This document shows, one piece after another, positions 12,901 to 25,700 of a stretch of DNA of 64,000 nucleotides (within the stretch, counting starts at the first letter, position 1; the number at the start of each line of letters is the position of its first letter). The position numbers were made by a program, and so were the translations under genes. This stretch comes from Pithys albifrons albifrons. Its lineage: Eukaryota > Chordata > Aves > Passeriformes > Thamnophilidae. The notes under the pieces are model-generated. The model saw nothing but the letters and a program-made list of their open reading frames with translations, made no database searches and had not been told where the DNA came from. Location: positions 10,251,001 through 10,315,000 of the forward strand of contig NC_092471.1 of assembly GCF_047495875.1 (NCBI RefSeq), given 5' to 3'.

Positions 12901-15900
12901 AACTCAATAATTAGTTTTGAGTATTTGACTGTAAATTGTTTGGATATGGAGAATGCACCACACGGGAAAATCAAACAGGAGAGCAGAACATTAAAAATGG
13001 TTAATAAATCATTTGACTGTTACAAAACCCCATTTTTGTTCCTCTGGTAATACTGGAAATGTGTTAAGAGCCTGCTGCAAGACAGTAATGTGGATTTGAT
13101 ATTGCTGTTGAAGCCTCAATTGAACCACTGTGCCAGAGTACCAATTACCCAGTTTACACTTAGCAGTGGAACCACTTTGACCCAGCTCTCTGCTAGAGCA
13201 AGATGACTTGTTTACTTTAATATTGTTCAGCACAAAATTAAAGGTTAGATTATCTGTAGGAGCTGCAAGGTTTACATGTGGCAAAAGCACTGTGAAGGAT
13301 CAGGTCAGCTGACTTCCATTAAAAGAAATAAAAAGCGAAGCAGCTTTTGGAAAATCTGCCTGTAATTTTTTGATGTTTATCTTTTAGGATTCCCTTTCCC
13401 ATTGTGAAGGTGTCTGCTGTTGGCATTTATTACAAACCTCAGTGCTTGACACAAGCTGGTTTATTTTCATTGCCTCTTCAGACAATTTCATCACAGTCTC
13501 TCTTCTTTTTTTTCCCATATGACACTTTTCTGTGAAAACAAGTATTGACATTAGATATTTCCTGCTTGTACAGAGAATAGAGGTATAATGATAATTAAAT
13601 CACTTTTAAGTAAAACTCGTAGTGCTGCTTCAGACAAGGCAAGGGTACACATGGAATTTATCCTAAGGAATCTATTCTATGGGGAAGTTTGTCAGAGAAG
13701 ATTTGTATAAACAAGATGTAAATAATATCTATCTGTAAATAATAACAGCCCCTAAATAGCACTTAAATCACAAGATCAGGCCAAATCCAGAGTGTAAGAT
13801 CCATAAGAAATCTTTCAGTGTTCCCAGCAGACACAGAACAAGAAACCCAACTTGTAGTCACTTTGCTGTGATGGTACATGTCAATGAAGACTGAATTCAT
13901 CTTCTGCATATCTGACTTCAAATGTCTTCCTTCTGGAGACACCCATGAAACTTGCTGGGAAGTTCAGCTGTGGAAAGCCACACAAAGAGGGAGGCTGATA
14001 GAGAGTCAGGAGGGGCTGCCTCTTAGTCCAATAACTTTCTGTCCAAAGCAGCAAACAATTCCTCTGTAATGAGCAGCTAAGATGACAGTGTGGTGCTCAG
14101 TCCTTCCCCAAAGGCTCCAGGCTCTGCTATGGGACCCACCCAAACCCAGGCAGAAAAGCCCAGGCCCTGCAGTTAATACACCCAGGTGTTTAACTGGGTC
14201 AGATGATGCCAATTAATGAGTACTTGTGGTCTCATGTTGAAATGGCTGTAAAAATCACTAAATACAAAAAATTGATTTGAATTAAAGACAGCTTAGGAGG
14301 AAAAGGATTAAACTACAGAGCTTTCAATGCAGTATCAATGCCCAATAAGATTTTTCTAGTGCATTGTTTGTTAATAGAAACTATTATAATTTCATATAAG
14401 ATGGAATAAATTTACTAAATACAATAAATCTAATACCTAATAGAATTTTGACACGCACTCCCCTACACATCACCTCTCAGAGGAGCTCAGTGTCTCACAT
14501 TTATGAAGCTGTGTGTGGTAGACTAAGTCTATATTTGCTGCTGCAGCAAACATTTACACCTAATGATGACAAGTGTACCCTCTTTATGCCATAAACAATT
14601 GATTTTCAAGCAAAGATAAGAGAATTATATATTATGTATTCCATCTGTAAAACTAATTAACTCCTTTGATTTAGCTGAGAAAGGTGATGTTTTCTGAAGC
14701 TCAGCTTTACTGAAAATTGACCTTTCCATCTACAAACATACCATTTAATTTACAAGAGAAACAAAACCCTCAGAATTGTATTTACTCAGTAACTTTAATA
14801 AAGGTCAACCCTTTTCAGAAACAATTGTAAATGTGGCATTTAGCCTTTCATATTTTGGAAAGTGTTACTTGAATCTCCACATCCAAATAGAACATTGCCT
14901 TTGAATTAAAAACAGCTAAATAAATAAGAACAAAGAAATTTTACAAAATTGTCTAGATCTCAGGTGTTGTAATTAACCTTTAGCCTTCTTACTTCCCTAG
15001 GACTATTTTCTTGAGTCTTCTGTGACTAAGGTCAACTAATGTTCAATACCTGTAGTACATATACTAAGAATGAATATAATGTGTTTTAAAAGGTCCACCA
15101 AGTTCAGCAGGAAATAGAATAAGCTTTTTCTTTGACCTTTAGGAAGGAGATTTGGCAAATGCATTGAAGAAAAGCCTATTATTCTGAGCTGTGGAGGCCC
15201 CAGCAAAGCACTTTAATGTGTGATTGACTTCAAGAGCCAGTGTCCCACTGCAGCCAATGTGTCCACTTCTGTGCTTGAAGGCAAACAGCACTAGTTATTT
15301 TGTGCCTTGTGGTTGAGCCCTGCAGGGTTAGGCTGGAGCCCAGTCCTGCTGTAATGAACTTTAAAAAAAACCCCTGAACAAAGAAAAAACACAATAGATT
15401 ATGATAAAAATCTGAAAAGTTCAGAGTTGTTTTATTTTTCATTAAGACCTTTCTGAGATCAAACAATCTAATTGCTCTGGTGTCCAGATATGTAAAGTGG
15501 CATCCAGACAGAATTTCCTTGTTCCTTCTGTCTCTCATCCTTACCTGTATAGCTGGAACGACTGAGTTTTTTAATCTGCCAATTCTCAAATGTGAACTAT
15601 AACAAATGAAAGCCATTTGGTGAGAACCCCTCGAAGTTTGCACAATCTAAAGAAGAAATAGCCAAATGAGGGAGATAAAATAAGCAGGGTTTAAACATAT
15701 TATTCTCACTCCTGGTTTCTCTCTGCAAGTTCATTCTGTCTTACAACTAGACTCAGATAGAAGCTTTCTGCTATCTCATGTGCTGCTGTGACAGGAAAAA
15801 GGTTGGGAAGTCTTGGACCTTCTGAAGAAAAGCCCATCTCTTACAAGGTATTTGTGATGTGTTTCACTGTGTGGATCCCATCAGCAAGTGCAAACCCCTT

Positions 15901-17479
15901 CCAACAGCTTCAGTGAAGAAAGGATTTACATAAATCCAATAAAAAAGCTTACATTTGTCATCATATGATAACATTTCAAACTAGCATGTGGAAAATGCTG
16001 CCTAATAGAATTAACCAGAGAATTGGATGGCTCAGGACATTTCAGTCAGATTAATACTAATCTTACAACGATTTATAGTGTGAGGAAACTTTATCTACAG
16101 AATAAACATACTAGATTCAGTTCAAAAATGTCATAACTGTTGACTTCAGTGCTGTTATACCTGCAATGTATTAAAATTGTCCTCCCAAGAGTCCTTTTCT
16201 ACAGTTTTTAACCCCTATTAGTCCCTCTGCCTTTAAGAGCCTAATATAGTTGTGAATGAATCCAAAATTACTGTTTCTTTGCTCTTCTTCAGAGTTCCAT
16301 GCTAGTCCTGTGTTTTGTGGACTGAGACCTGTAGGGTAAAATTTAAGTTTGAGAGCTGCTGAAGCAAGAAATTGTTTTGCAGAGGCAGCATTAAAAAAAA
16401 GCCTCTGAAACAAACTCATTGTACAATATATAACAGGGCTAGGCCAGAAAATATCTTGATAGATGCACAAACTGTTCTGGACTGCTGAAATTCCTTGTGA
16501 GTTCTGTAAGAAGTAAATTCAAAAAGCTTCTTCCCTGTACAGAGTTTAACCAAAGGGGTCTCAGCTTCCAGCATTATTCATTCAAGACAAGCCTCATAGC
16601 CTTCAACCTTGACTTCAGCATCTGACCTAAACTGCATCCCTGAACCTCTTGTAACATCTCAGCTAAGAACCAGCCTCAGTCATGCAAGTCCAGTGCATTA
16701 CCTTGTGTGAATGATACTGAGAAAATTCTTCACCTCACTACACCAAGCAATCCTGAGGAATGAACCATGTGAGCAAAAGGAACCCACTTCAAAGGACTCA
16801 GCAAATAAACCACCAAAAATTAAGTAAATTTTATTATGCCCTGATATAACAAAATGAAACACATCTAGACTGGACTCAGGGGGGTTGTAGCAGCTTTTCA
16901 CAGGAAGATAATTGAATTTTGCTACTGAGCATAAGCACCTCCACCAAGATGTCAACCAGCTGCTTGGAACTTGTAGACATATTGTCAATGTAGGTGGACA
17001 ATCCAGAGCCAGGACAGGTGAAAAACAACTCTTTTTCTCTGGTGCATGATGCCTTATCTCATGGAACGGGAAAGGGAAGTGTGCTCATCTTTCTCTTTGC
17101 TCCTGGAGAGTAAAAGTAGCTTTGTTCCTTTAGCAGAGTGAAGGTTCAATGCTTTTTTGACATGACTTTTATAGACTTATTTAAGATGACATTACTGAAA
17201 TTCCTAAAATGTTTGTAAGCTTTCAATAGCTACAAGAGACAGTCTCTCCAGATTACTATTAATTGTGTTAAGTATGGTAGAACCTCCAGGACCAACTAGA
17301 AATAAGGTCCTGTTTTGCTGGCCTCTTGAAAACACAGAGATACATATGTGAGTGGACGAGACAAATTGGAGCAAAGACACAACACATAAAGTGAAGAATG
17401 ACAGTGCAAAACCAGACAGGTTAAAAGTGTTGTTTTGTTTAGGTTTGGACTGGGGAAAAAAGACAGGCTATGAAGAAGA
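9930..17479. other. Intergenic DNA, no gene recognised
   Basis: AT-rich non-coding sequence. The open frames at 11196-11530 and 15230-15643 have no family resemblance I can name. A possible ancient repeat lies at 11695-11775. The stretch at about 14230-15000 is strongly AT-rich with many homeodomain-type TAATTA words. Nothing else stands out. Confidence 0.65.
11695..11775 (+). repeat. Possible ancient interspersed repeat relic
   Basis: The series CTGGACTGGAAGTTTTTCAGGGCAGGAACTGCC followed by TTTTCTGTGTATTATTCTCAACACAG recalls an old amniote repeat motif of the form 'tgtaagctctttggggcagggactg...ctgtgtttgtacagcacc'. The family is not assigned, and the match is by memory. Confidence 0.3.
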
Positions 17480-17612
17480 GAATCATAGAATCATTAAGGT
17501 TAGAAAAAACCTCCAAGATCATTGAGTCCAACCCTTGAAAGCACCACATAAAACTAAATTTTAAACAATCACTGGATGACCAAAGGACCTTTACTTCCAC
17601 TGCTCCATACCT
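17480..17612 (-). mobile_element. CR1 LINE 3'-end fragment, antisense
   Basis: Read on the + strand, it starts AATCATAGAATCATTAAGG and continues with AAACCTCCAAGATCATTGAGTCCAACCC, which is the reverse complement of a CR1 3' terminus. It then degrades through an ACTGGATGACC segment. The short length and divergence mean it is an old truncated copy. Confidence 0.85.
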
Positions 17613-20600
17613 GCTTTATTTAGTTAAATTAAGTTTTATACACAGAGCATTTAGAAATCTTGGTTTGAATTCAAATCTTGCAAATCTTACTATACTAAGA
17701 CGAATTTTATTCTCTCAGTACTACTAAGAAGTGTCATCACTTAAAGCATGAAAGGTGTTTGATTCTATATGAATTAATGGCTACAATAATGAAAAGGACT
17801 AGTTGGAAGTACTTGACAGATTTTACACTGTAGAGGAGACTAGTAACATTTTGACTATATGAATTATCTCAGTACCAAAACAACCTAAATTCTGTCTCAT
17901 CATGAAATGGCCCTAAACATACAGGTTAATGATACAAGTTCAGTTCATCTTTCCACACTCACAGTATTGCATGCTTCACTTTCATAAACTCACTGGATGC
18001 TCTCAGATCTTTCAGGGTCCTTTGCACTGTTGCCACTAAAACTTCAGTCTCACTCAACACAGCAATAAATCTCAAAGCTAGCTAGAGAACTCCTTGCAGT
18101 GTATTTTAAGTGACACTTCTGTCTTCTCATGTGTCATTTAGACAGTAATAAAATGGTAGTGGTTGGCACAAAGTCCAGAGGATCAGACTGTATGAATTGA
18201 ATCAGACAATATATACATATATAACATATACTATAATGATAGCAATAAGGCAGACAAAACAGTCTGTTCAAGTTCTAGAAGTCCTTTTGTATATCCTTTT
18301 CCCTTTGCAGAACAAATCTCTTCTAGGCTCAAAAGGGGAAATCATTATATCTGAAAGCCTCATTGCCTTTATGGGTTAATAAAAAATAAATGTTACAACA
18401 ATACATTTAGTTATCTAAAAGAAACACTAATAAATGCATTGTTACTTTCTGACTTTAACTCTGAAAACAAACATTTATACCTTTCACTGTTAACAATTAA
18501 CATTTGATGGAATTTATTGTGTTAAGATAACATATTTACCAATAAGAACTGCCTTGAACCAAGCATTAAAAGCAATTTGAGATTAAATCCTAAAAAGGTT
18601 ATTATACTAATGAAGGAATCTTCTTAACAAAAAATTCCAAGACAAAAATATATCTATTGTCAAGCACCAGCTGTGCTACAGTTTCATGTTTATCTTACAG
18701 AGACCATGGGTAGTAAAAATGTGCCCTTCACCCTTTCAGACTGGGTATAAATATTTCAGTAAAGGGAATTCTGAACAGTCTTATTCCATATTTTGAAAGA
18801 AGTGTAACAAAAGCCTATGTGTGTTTGTGTAAGTACACTCCAGTCTTGCAACAGTATTTGTTATTTGTAATGGTATTTGTGAATGGGATTTGCCTTTGAA
18901 AAGTTACTCAGAAGGGATTGCAGCTATTGCACTTGCAAATGGAAGGTTTCTGGCTGCAGTTCCACTGTTCCAGCAGCTCGCCAAGGGGGTGATTGGGAAG
19001 TGTTTGGTGCCCTGCACTATCCAGCTCTGTTCATACTCCCTCATATTCTCCCTTTCCTTCTCTCACTCCCTGCTTGACACAATTTTCAACCAGCAGTTTA
19101 GAAGCTGAAGGGAAAAAACAACAAGTTTCCGTTTATTCCTTAAATATTCAGAAGTCCCACTGATCACAGTGGGAAGTTTGCATATGAAAGGATGACAAGG
19201 TTGGGTTGTAACCAAAACTCATATTTGAAAAATGGCGAAAGCTTATGCTCTAAGCTTTAGAGATGATTAGGATGCAGCAATCCTATGTTTCTGTTCAGCT
19301 GCTCTTCTAATCCAGGCAACCGGACAGCATAAAGGTATATAAAATAAATCAAAAGTGTCCTATTAAAACCACTATCTTGCTTAACAGGTATTTCTTTGTT
19401 CTTTCTTTTCACATCCATTCAGAAGAAATAAGCAATAAAGAGAGTATCCTACCTAAGAAAAGCTTGCAAAGGGCAAGACAAAAATGAAGCTGGTCATTGT
19501 TACCTCGATGATGCCACATTTTGGTGGTCTGGTATTTTGTATCCCATTTGTAGCTTCTAAGCTGTCTCCCGCTCCTTGCTAGCCTTTGATTAAGACATCA
19601 CAGAGTGTCTTTAAGGTGATATGGCAGCTGCCCCCAGGCAATTTAAAACAAAAAAATAGAGGTGTGAGTGCGCCCACACATGTATGGACTGTATCGACTC
19701 ACACTGAAGTGGTCTGAGACTGGTGACAGAAAACCAATGAGTCTGGGGCTTCCTCTGTGCCCTGAGAAACACTGCCCTGACTGGAGATTCTGCTGACTTG
19801 TTTGGAGCAGTGTATTAACTCTCGCATAAACTGCCTGCACTCATTTCTCTATTTTAAATGCAGTTCATTCTTTCATGGTTTTGTGAGCCTCTGTTTGATG
19901 ACAAAGTAGCTCTTCGCCTGTCAAAGGCTGAATGCCACTTCTGTACAGCTCTGGAGCTTTTTGTGCCTAGCTATCAGTGCATGCCAGTGTTCAACAGCAG
20001 AGTGATGAATTCATAAAATGTACTAGCTGCTCAGCATTAAAAATTCTGCACCACTGGGATGATAATCATACTGACTTTTGAGACAATGTTTTGAGGTTTG
20101 GGATTACAAAAGGTCTCTGTGGCTGGGAGTTGATGCTCTAACCCCTACTAGTAAGAGGAGACTTTGCAGCATCCCCCCTTCTAAAGAGTGTCCTTGCTGA
20201 TGTGCTCAGCTTTGGTCTGGAAGGGCTAGTGAAAGCTTCCTTTACCTTTTTATAGATGCCAGCAACAGAATAAATTTTCTCTCCCTCAAGACTGTTTTTG
20301 GGAAACAAGATATCACAAGGATTTGAGCAAATAAGCATTCTCATTGGATGGATTCACAAAGCTGTTTTGCAAGTATTTGCAAACCCTTCAGGTATGGATC
20401 AGAAACAATGGTATGTGATGGAGGTGACCAAACCTAGAGAGCTGATACTTCCCTCATTCAATATGTGAGGAAGATGAACAGCACTATTGCCTTTAATTCC
20501 TCTGGAGGGTTTTTCATATGAATATGTATATGCAGGCCCTGCTGTTCCCTTTATAGATTAAGTTTTGGAGAACTGGAAGAGTTTCTTATTAATTCTGAAG

Positions 20601-22243
20601 CTAGAAGGTGAAAGCACAGCCATTGACTATATGTAGTTACAAAGTATGTATTTTATTACAGGCAGTCATTAACTTGCTTACATCTCTGAATATAGTGCTG
20701 AATAGTTGCTCTTAGCAGCTTCCTGCGTTCCTGTGAGCACCTCGTTTAAGAGATGGACTCCTGGAGGCAGATGAAGGAATGTCAGAGAAATGAGAAGAGC
20801 TACCTGAGTATACAGTAGCCAAAATTATCTAATCTAGCCCTGCTTTCATATAGGCTTCTGCATCTCTATTTCCCCCCAGTCACCAAGCTTCTCAGAGTTA
20901 CAGAGCTTCTGCTGCTTTTGCTGATTTATATTGTTTTCAGGTACCTAAATTAGAGACTTTATTTCAGGAGGTATTATTCACAGTTTAAATGTAATGCAAA
21001 ATGCAGCTACTCAGTGCAGCTATTCTGACTGCTTTAAAACTGTGCTCAGTTGTAGAGTCAGTTGCCTAACTGGGGAATCAGAGTTTGTTTTTCACCTCTC
21101 TATTTCAGTTTCTTTGTATCAGTCAGTCAGTCCCCCCTGGTTCTGCAAACACAAAACTGCTAAGCCTTTTTTAAAAAATGTGTATCACATAATGTGTTCT
21201 TTGAGGTTTTGAGCCTGTGCCCATTGAGGTCAATGACAAAGCTTCTATTGACTTCTGTGATGCAGAATCAGGCCCTGAGGCTCAAAGAATTGGTGCATTG
21301 TTAATCCCTTGGTGCTTGCAGGCAAAAGGGCTTGTAAATGCATATCCCACTGCCAATAAATGAATGCCAAGCAGTCAGCATTTCTTGCACCCCAAACATA
21401 TACAATTCATATCTGTATAGGTTTTTAGAAGTCTAAATGTAGTACAGTCCTTCTCTAGGCTCCCAGAGCTAATTTTGCTACCTTTGGATTAAAGCACCAT
21501 TAATTAGAAACGCAAATTTTGCTGTGTCAATCAGACTGAGCACAAATCTAGCATATTTTTGTATGGAAGAGAGGTATAGTCTGCTTGTTTTATTATCTCC
21601 TCTGTCATTGATCCCATGCAGTACATTTTACAGGGTAAAGTTTTGAAACGATTAACTGCCCTGTTCCCCCACAGTACTTCACACATCTCATCGATTTCTA
21701 GTCATTTCACTCAGCCCTGACCTTGCTGTGTTACAGTCATTTCTATAGCTCCAAATCCAGTTAATCTGTGTTCAGTGTCTGAATCTATAGTTGAACAACC
21801 AATATATTTAAATATTAGCTAACCTTTGCTTCTGTCTATATTCTTTTTGGCTTCCTAAATTGTTATGGTATGATTTTAGTACTTAGCATACAAACAGTGG
21901 GGACAGATCCTGAGTTCTGTATCCTTTCTCTGGCAAAAAGATCTAAAGATGGAAGTACACTTCCAAAATTTGCAAGGTTATTTGGCTTAACTAGTTTTTT
22001 TTTGTAAACAAACTATTTAGAGAATACCTATGGATGCCTTTGAAACACTGAAAAGCATTAGGCAAGGGGGGTGAGAGTTGAAGAGAGTACAGACAGTTTT
22101 CTAATAACCTGAATCCAGAGGTAGGAAACATTATCATGTTTGTTTGAAACACCTTTTCTTTCAATGCTGCTCCTGGAATAACAGAGCTGTTTTTGTGACC
22201 AAACTACCTCTCATTTCCAAATCAATTTTTGTTCTAGAACACA
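17613..22243. other. Intergenic DNA, no gene recognised
   Basis: Non-coding sequence without a supported gene. Short overlapping open frames at 18883-19108 and 20138-20344 have no recognisable product. An old repeat motif at 21217-21285 is listed separately. Confidence 0.65.
21217..21285 (+). repeat. Possible ancient amniote repeat motif (CCATTGA...TTGACTT type)
   Basis: CCCATTGAGGTCAATGACAAAGC followed by TCTATTGACTTCTGTGATGCAGAATCAGGCCC resembles a widely dispersed amniote motif with near-palindromic CCATTGAAGTCAATGG / CCATTGACTTCAATGG words before a GGATCAGGCCC segment. The family name is not assigned. Confidence 0.4.
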
Positions 22244-22745
22244 AATCATAGCATCAGAGAATGGTTTGAGCTGGAAGGGACCTTAAATATCTTCTCATTC
22301 CAACTCTCCTGTCATGGGCAGGGGCAACTTCCACTAGCCCAGGTTGCTCAAAGTCCTATCCAACCTAGCCTTGGACACTTCCAGGGATGGGGCATCCACA
22401 GCTTCTCTGAGCAGCCTGTGCTGGGGCCTCACCACCCTCACAGTAAAGAATTTCTCCCTGATATCTAATCTGAATCTACCCTCTTTCAGTTTAAGGTCAT
22501 TCCCCCTTGTCCTATCACTACATGCTATCGTGAAAAGCTCTGTTGTACCTCCTTTAGGTACTGGCAGGTGCTCTAAGGTCTCCCTGGAACCTTCTCTTCT
22601 CCAGGCTGAACAATCTGAACTTTCCTAGCCTGTCTTCATAGAAGAGGGGCTCCAGCCCTGGGATCATCTTTATGCCCTCCTCTGGACTCGCTCCAGCAGG
22701 TCCCTGTCCTTATGTTGGGGGCCCAGGGCTGGATGAAGTGCTCTA
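22244..22745 (-). mobile_element. CR1 LINE 3'-end fragment, antisense (about 500 bp)
   Basis: This is the longest repeat in the window. On the + strand it opens with AATCATAGCATCAGAGAATGG and TTTGAGCTGGAAGGGACCTT, the complement of the CR1 3' end. It runs through CCTTGGACACTTCCAGGGATGGGGCATCCACAG, the TTCTCCCTGATATCTAATCTGAA segment and the CCAGCCCTGGGATCATCTT / CTCCAGCAGGTCCCTGTCCTTATGTTGGGGGCCCAGGGCTGGA segment. It is 5'-truncated and non-coding. The open frame across it at 22344-22628 on the + strand is antisense to the element and meaningless. Confidence 0.95.
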
Positions 22746-25700
22746 GTTTCAGAAATTTCCATGTTTTACACTTGATAAACCCCACTGGCAGGCTTTACAC
22801 TGCAAGGACATCACCAGGAGGGCAATTAGAAGGCAGTGGTATCACACAGAAACCATTGAAAGCCTTATTTAGCCCTTAAATTGTACTTGTGAGATTGGGA
22901 AAGAAAAGAACATGACTTGACTTTCTCAGGGCCCCACATGAGTTTGCAGAACTGAGAGCTTGAAAGTGCATTTTTAATCTTAAAAGGAATATGTTTAGTG
23001 CAAGTAATCAAGAGATACATAGGATTCCACAATGCTGTTTTTACAAAGTTTCTGTGAAATATTCATTTCTGGGTCAGTTGGAAGCATTCAACCTTTTGAA
23101 TCAGAAATATTGTGGGGAATGAACACTCTATGTACTGCATAGAGTTTTTAGGTGTGATGATCATGGCCTAATCAAAATAACTTAGAATAGTATTCCCTCC
23201 TTCTTTTTGCATTTGTCATCTAATGACTTGGAGTTCAGTCTGATGTTCAGTAAAGTCAGTGATGGTTACTTATTCACTGTACATGGGAGCAGAACTTTAT
23301 CTCAAGTGTGTGTTTTTATATTTCAAGACTTAATCAATCAGATCTAGTCTGATGACCTTGAGGCAGTCTGTGAACTTCGAAAAATGCTGTTGCTCCTAAG
23401 AGCTGCCATTAGGCTTCCTTGTGGCTTGAGTAGTCTAAGTGGCCTTCTGTGTTCCAAAACCTGACTAATTCAGCAAAAGCCTTTTGATCAACACCAACTA
23501 AATTGAGAGAGTAGATCTCCCCCAATGAACCAATTCTGGAAATTTTAGTTATGTTTTATCATCAAAAATGAGTGTTGCTGACGGATGTGAGAAGTGCTGT
23601 CAGCTGATCTTTGCAGTTTTAGCTTACAGCTTCAGTTCTGAGAAAATTATTTTCATGTATCTATTTTAGAAGATCACTATCAGCTTATTTGAAATGTATC
23701 ATAATCAAGGCATATGTGAGTGTAAAGTTATGGGGACTCTGCTTTTGGCCAAATGACTATTTGTAAATATGAAAACCACAGGAATAATACCTTATGAAAA
23801 AGCTGATATGTATATTGCATACTGAACCGATGCAGAAATTAGTTGACTTTTGTGTTCATTATTGTGCAAAGGATGGAAAATGCATTCACTGAGAACGAGG
23901 GAAACAGCTGGATTGTGGTCTTGTTTTAAATACAAATCTCAGCACTTACTAAGTTCCCAATGTCATCTCCAATGTGAAATAGCTGTTTTAGCTTGAGTAA
24001 AGCTCATGCTGCAGTCAGGGGGGCTGTGGACTGAGCTAAAGCAGCAGGACACATCTGGAGTACATGAGCACACTCACACAGCTCTGTGCCCATGTGGAGA
24101 CATCCATCATGGCCTGATGTTTACTTGGGTTTGACAGTAGGTCTGCAGGGGTATTTCCCAGGCTGTTAATTGTCACTGACTGGAGTTTCTTTATATATTG
24201 ACTCGTGCAGTGCTCTAGAACAATTTCTGCCTTTCCTGAATTAGTTTCATCCTCTGAATTACAGCGTCATCCCCAAGCCTCTTTTTCTTAGTCAGGCAGG
24301 GTCCTCTCCCCAGATACTGTACGTGATCTGCCCTGGTAGAGAAACACTACTGGGCTGGTAATTACTTGTACACAGATGTGCCATTGACTGCTGACTGAAC
24401 AGGAGCTGAGACAACTCCTGGCATTCTTAGCCACATTTTACAGCTAGACATTGTATTTACAACAATGCAGCCTGCTGAGGTGACATCTTTCAGCATTCTC
24501 CTGCAAAGAGACAGAGCATGTGGAATGAAGGGTCAAATGCTCAGTACAGGCATATAAACTGGCAAGTAGCTTCTAGCAAGAGCCAAGTGGGAGATAAATG
24601 ATTCAGAAACTACCAGGCCCAGAAGATGCAAATCTTGAAAACCTGTGGTCACTATGGTCCAATTCATACAGAATTAGAATAATGCCCTGTCTTCTCCTTG
24701 CTTACCACAGATACTTCTTTTTCGTGCTCTCAATACATTAGCAGGTCCACAAAAGAGAATATTTATCCTTCAAACTGAATCCATAATCCAATTAGATGCA
24801 GACAGCAAACACATGGCTTCATATGTGCCTTAAAGCCAAACTCCTCACTGAAAACTTTAGGAGTGATCTACCTAAAAGGTGAATTCAGCTCCAACAGCAA
24901 AGCCAGGTTCAAAGTTCAGATATATTTAGGCATAAGGGACTGTGTGATGCTGGTGCAATGGGGTGCCCCTAAAGCTATGGATAAGCTTGCAGTGAAAACA
25001 TACCCTTTGGTAATGCTGTCATTGGATTTCACCTTTGACAGCAGAATGTTTCCCTAAATAACAGAAACAAATTCTTTCCAAAAGATTTCCAGCATGTCGC
25101 TTTTCATATATACTTAATACTTCAAAACCTTGTAACAGCACTCTAGAAATTTACAGCACCAAGGGGCCCTGTTTACCAATGCCTCTCCATTAATCTGCTT
25201 TTTTTTTCTTCAACTGCATAATGATGTTAGAAATAAGGAAAACAACTGTGTGTTCATGGTCCATTTTAATAGGCCCAAATACTTTACTAAAGCACTGCAG
25301 TGGCTCAGTTGGAGTTAATTGTTATATAAAATTACATTGCAGATAACAACACTATGTCAAAGTAATGCATAAGGTCTGCCTTGCAACACAACAGCAAGAA
25401 ATTTTAAAGTTAAGTCTAAAATTATATGTTTGTATTTCCTCCTCAACTCACTACATCAGACTTAACATAATGCAGCCCCAAAGAAACCTTGTGTCAGACT
25501 GGCTCCCTCTTAGCTAACCCTTCGGCCTACAGCTGATTAACAAGAAGGTCTTAAAGACAATCCTGGACTGCCTTGCTTTTTGATATTTAATTACCTGGTT
25601 GATCACTGTGAAAGTAATTGTGGAGCCGGTTGCTGCTCAGACAGTGTCATGACCTATGTAAAGGAGGCAAAGCTACTGTTTCTGTAAAGGAGAGATTTTT

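Noticed and set aside
22344..22628. 94-residue open frame
   Set aside because: It lies wholly within the antisense CR1 fragment and is read on the wrong strand for the element.
25295..25330. A-box-like GTGGCTCAGTTGGAG word suggesting a second tRNA-derived SINE
   Set aside because: No B box and no CR1 tail follow it.
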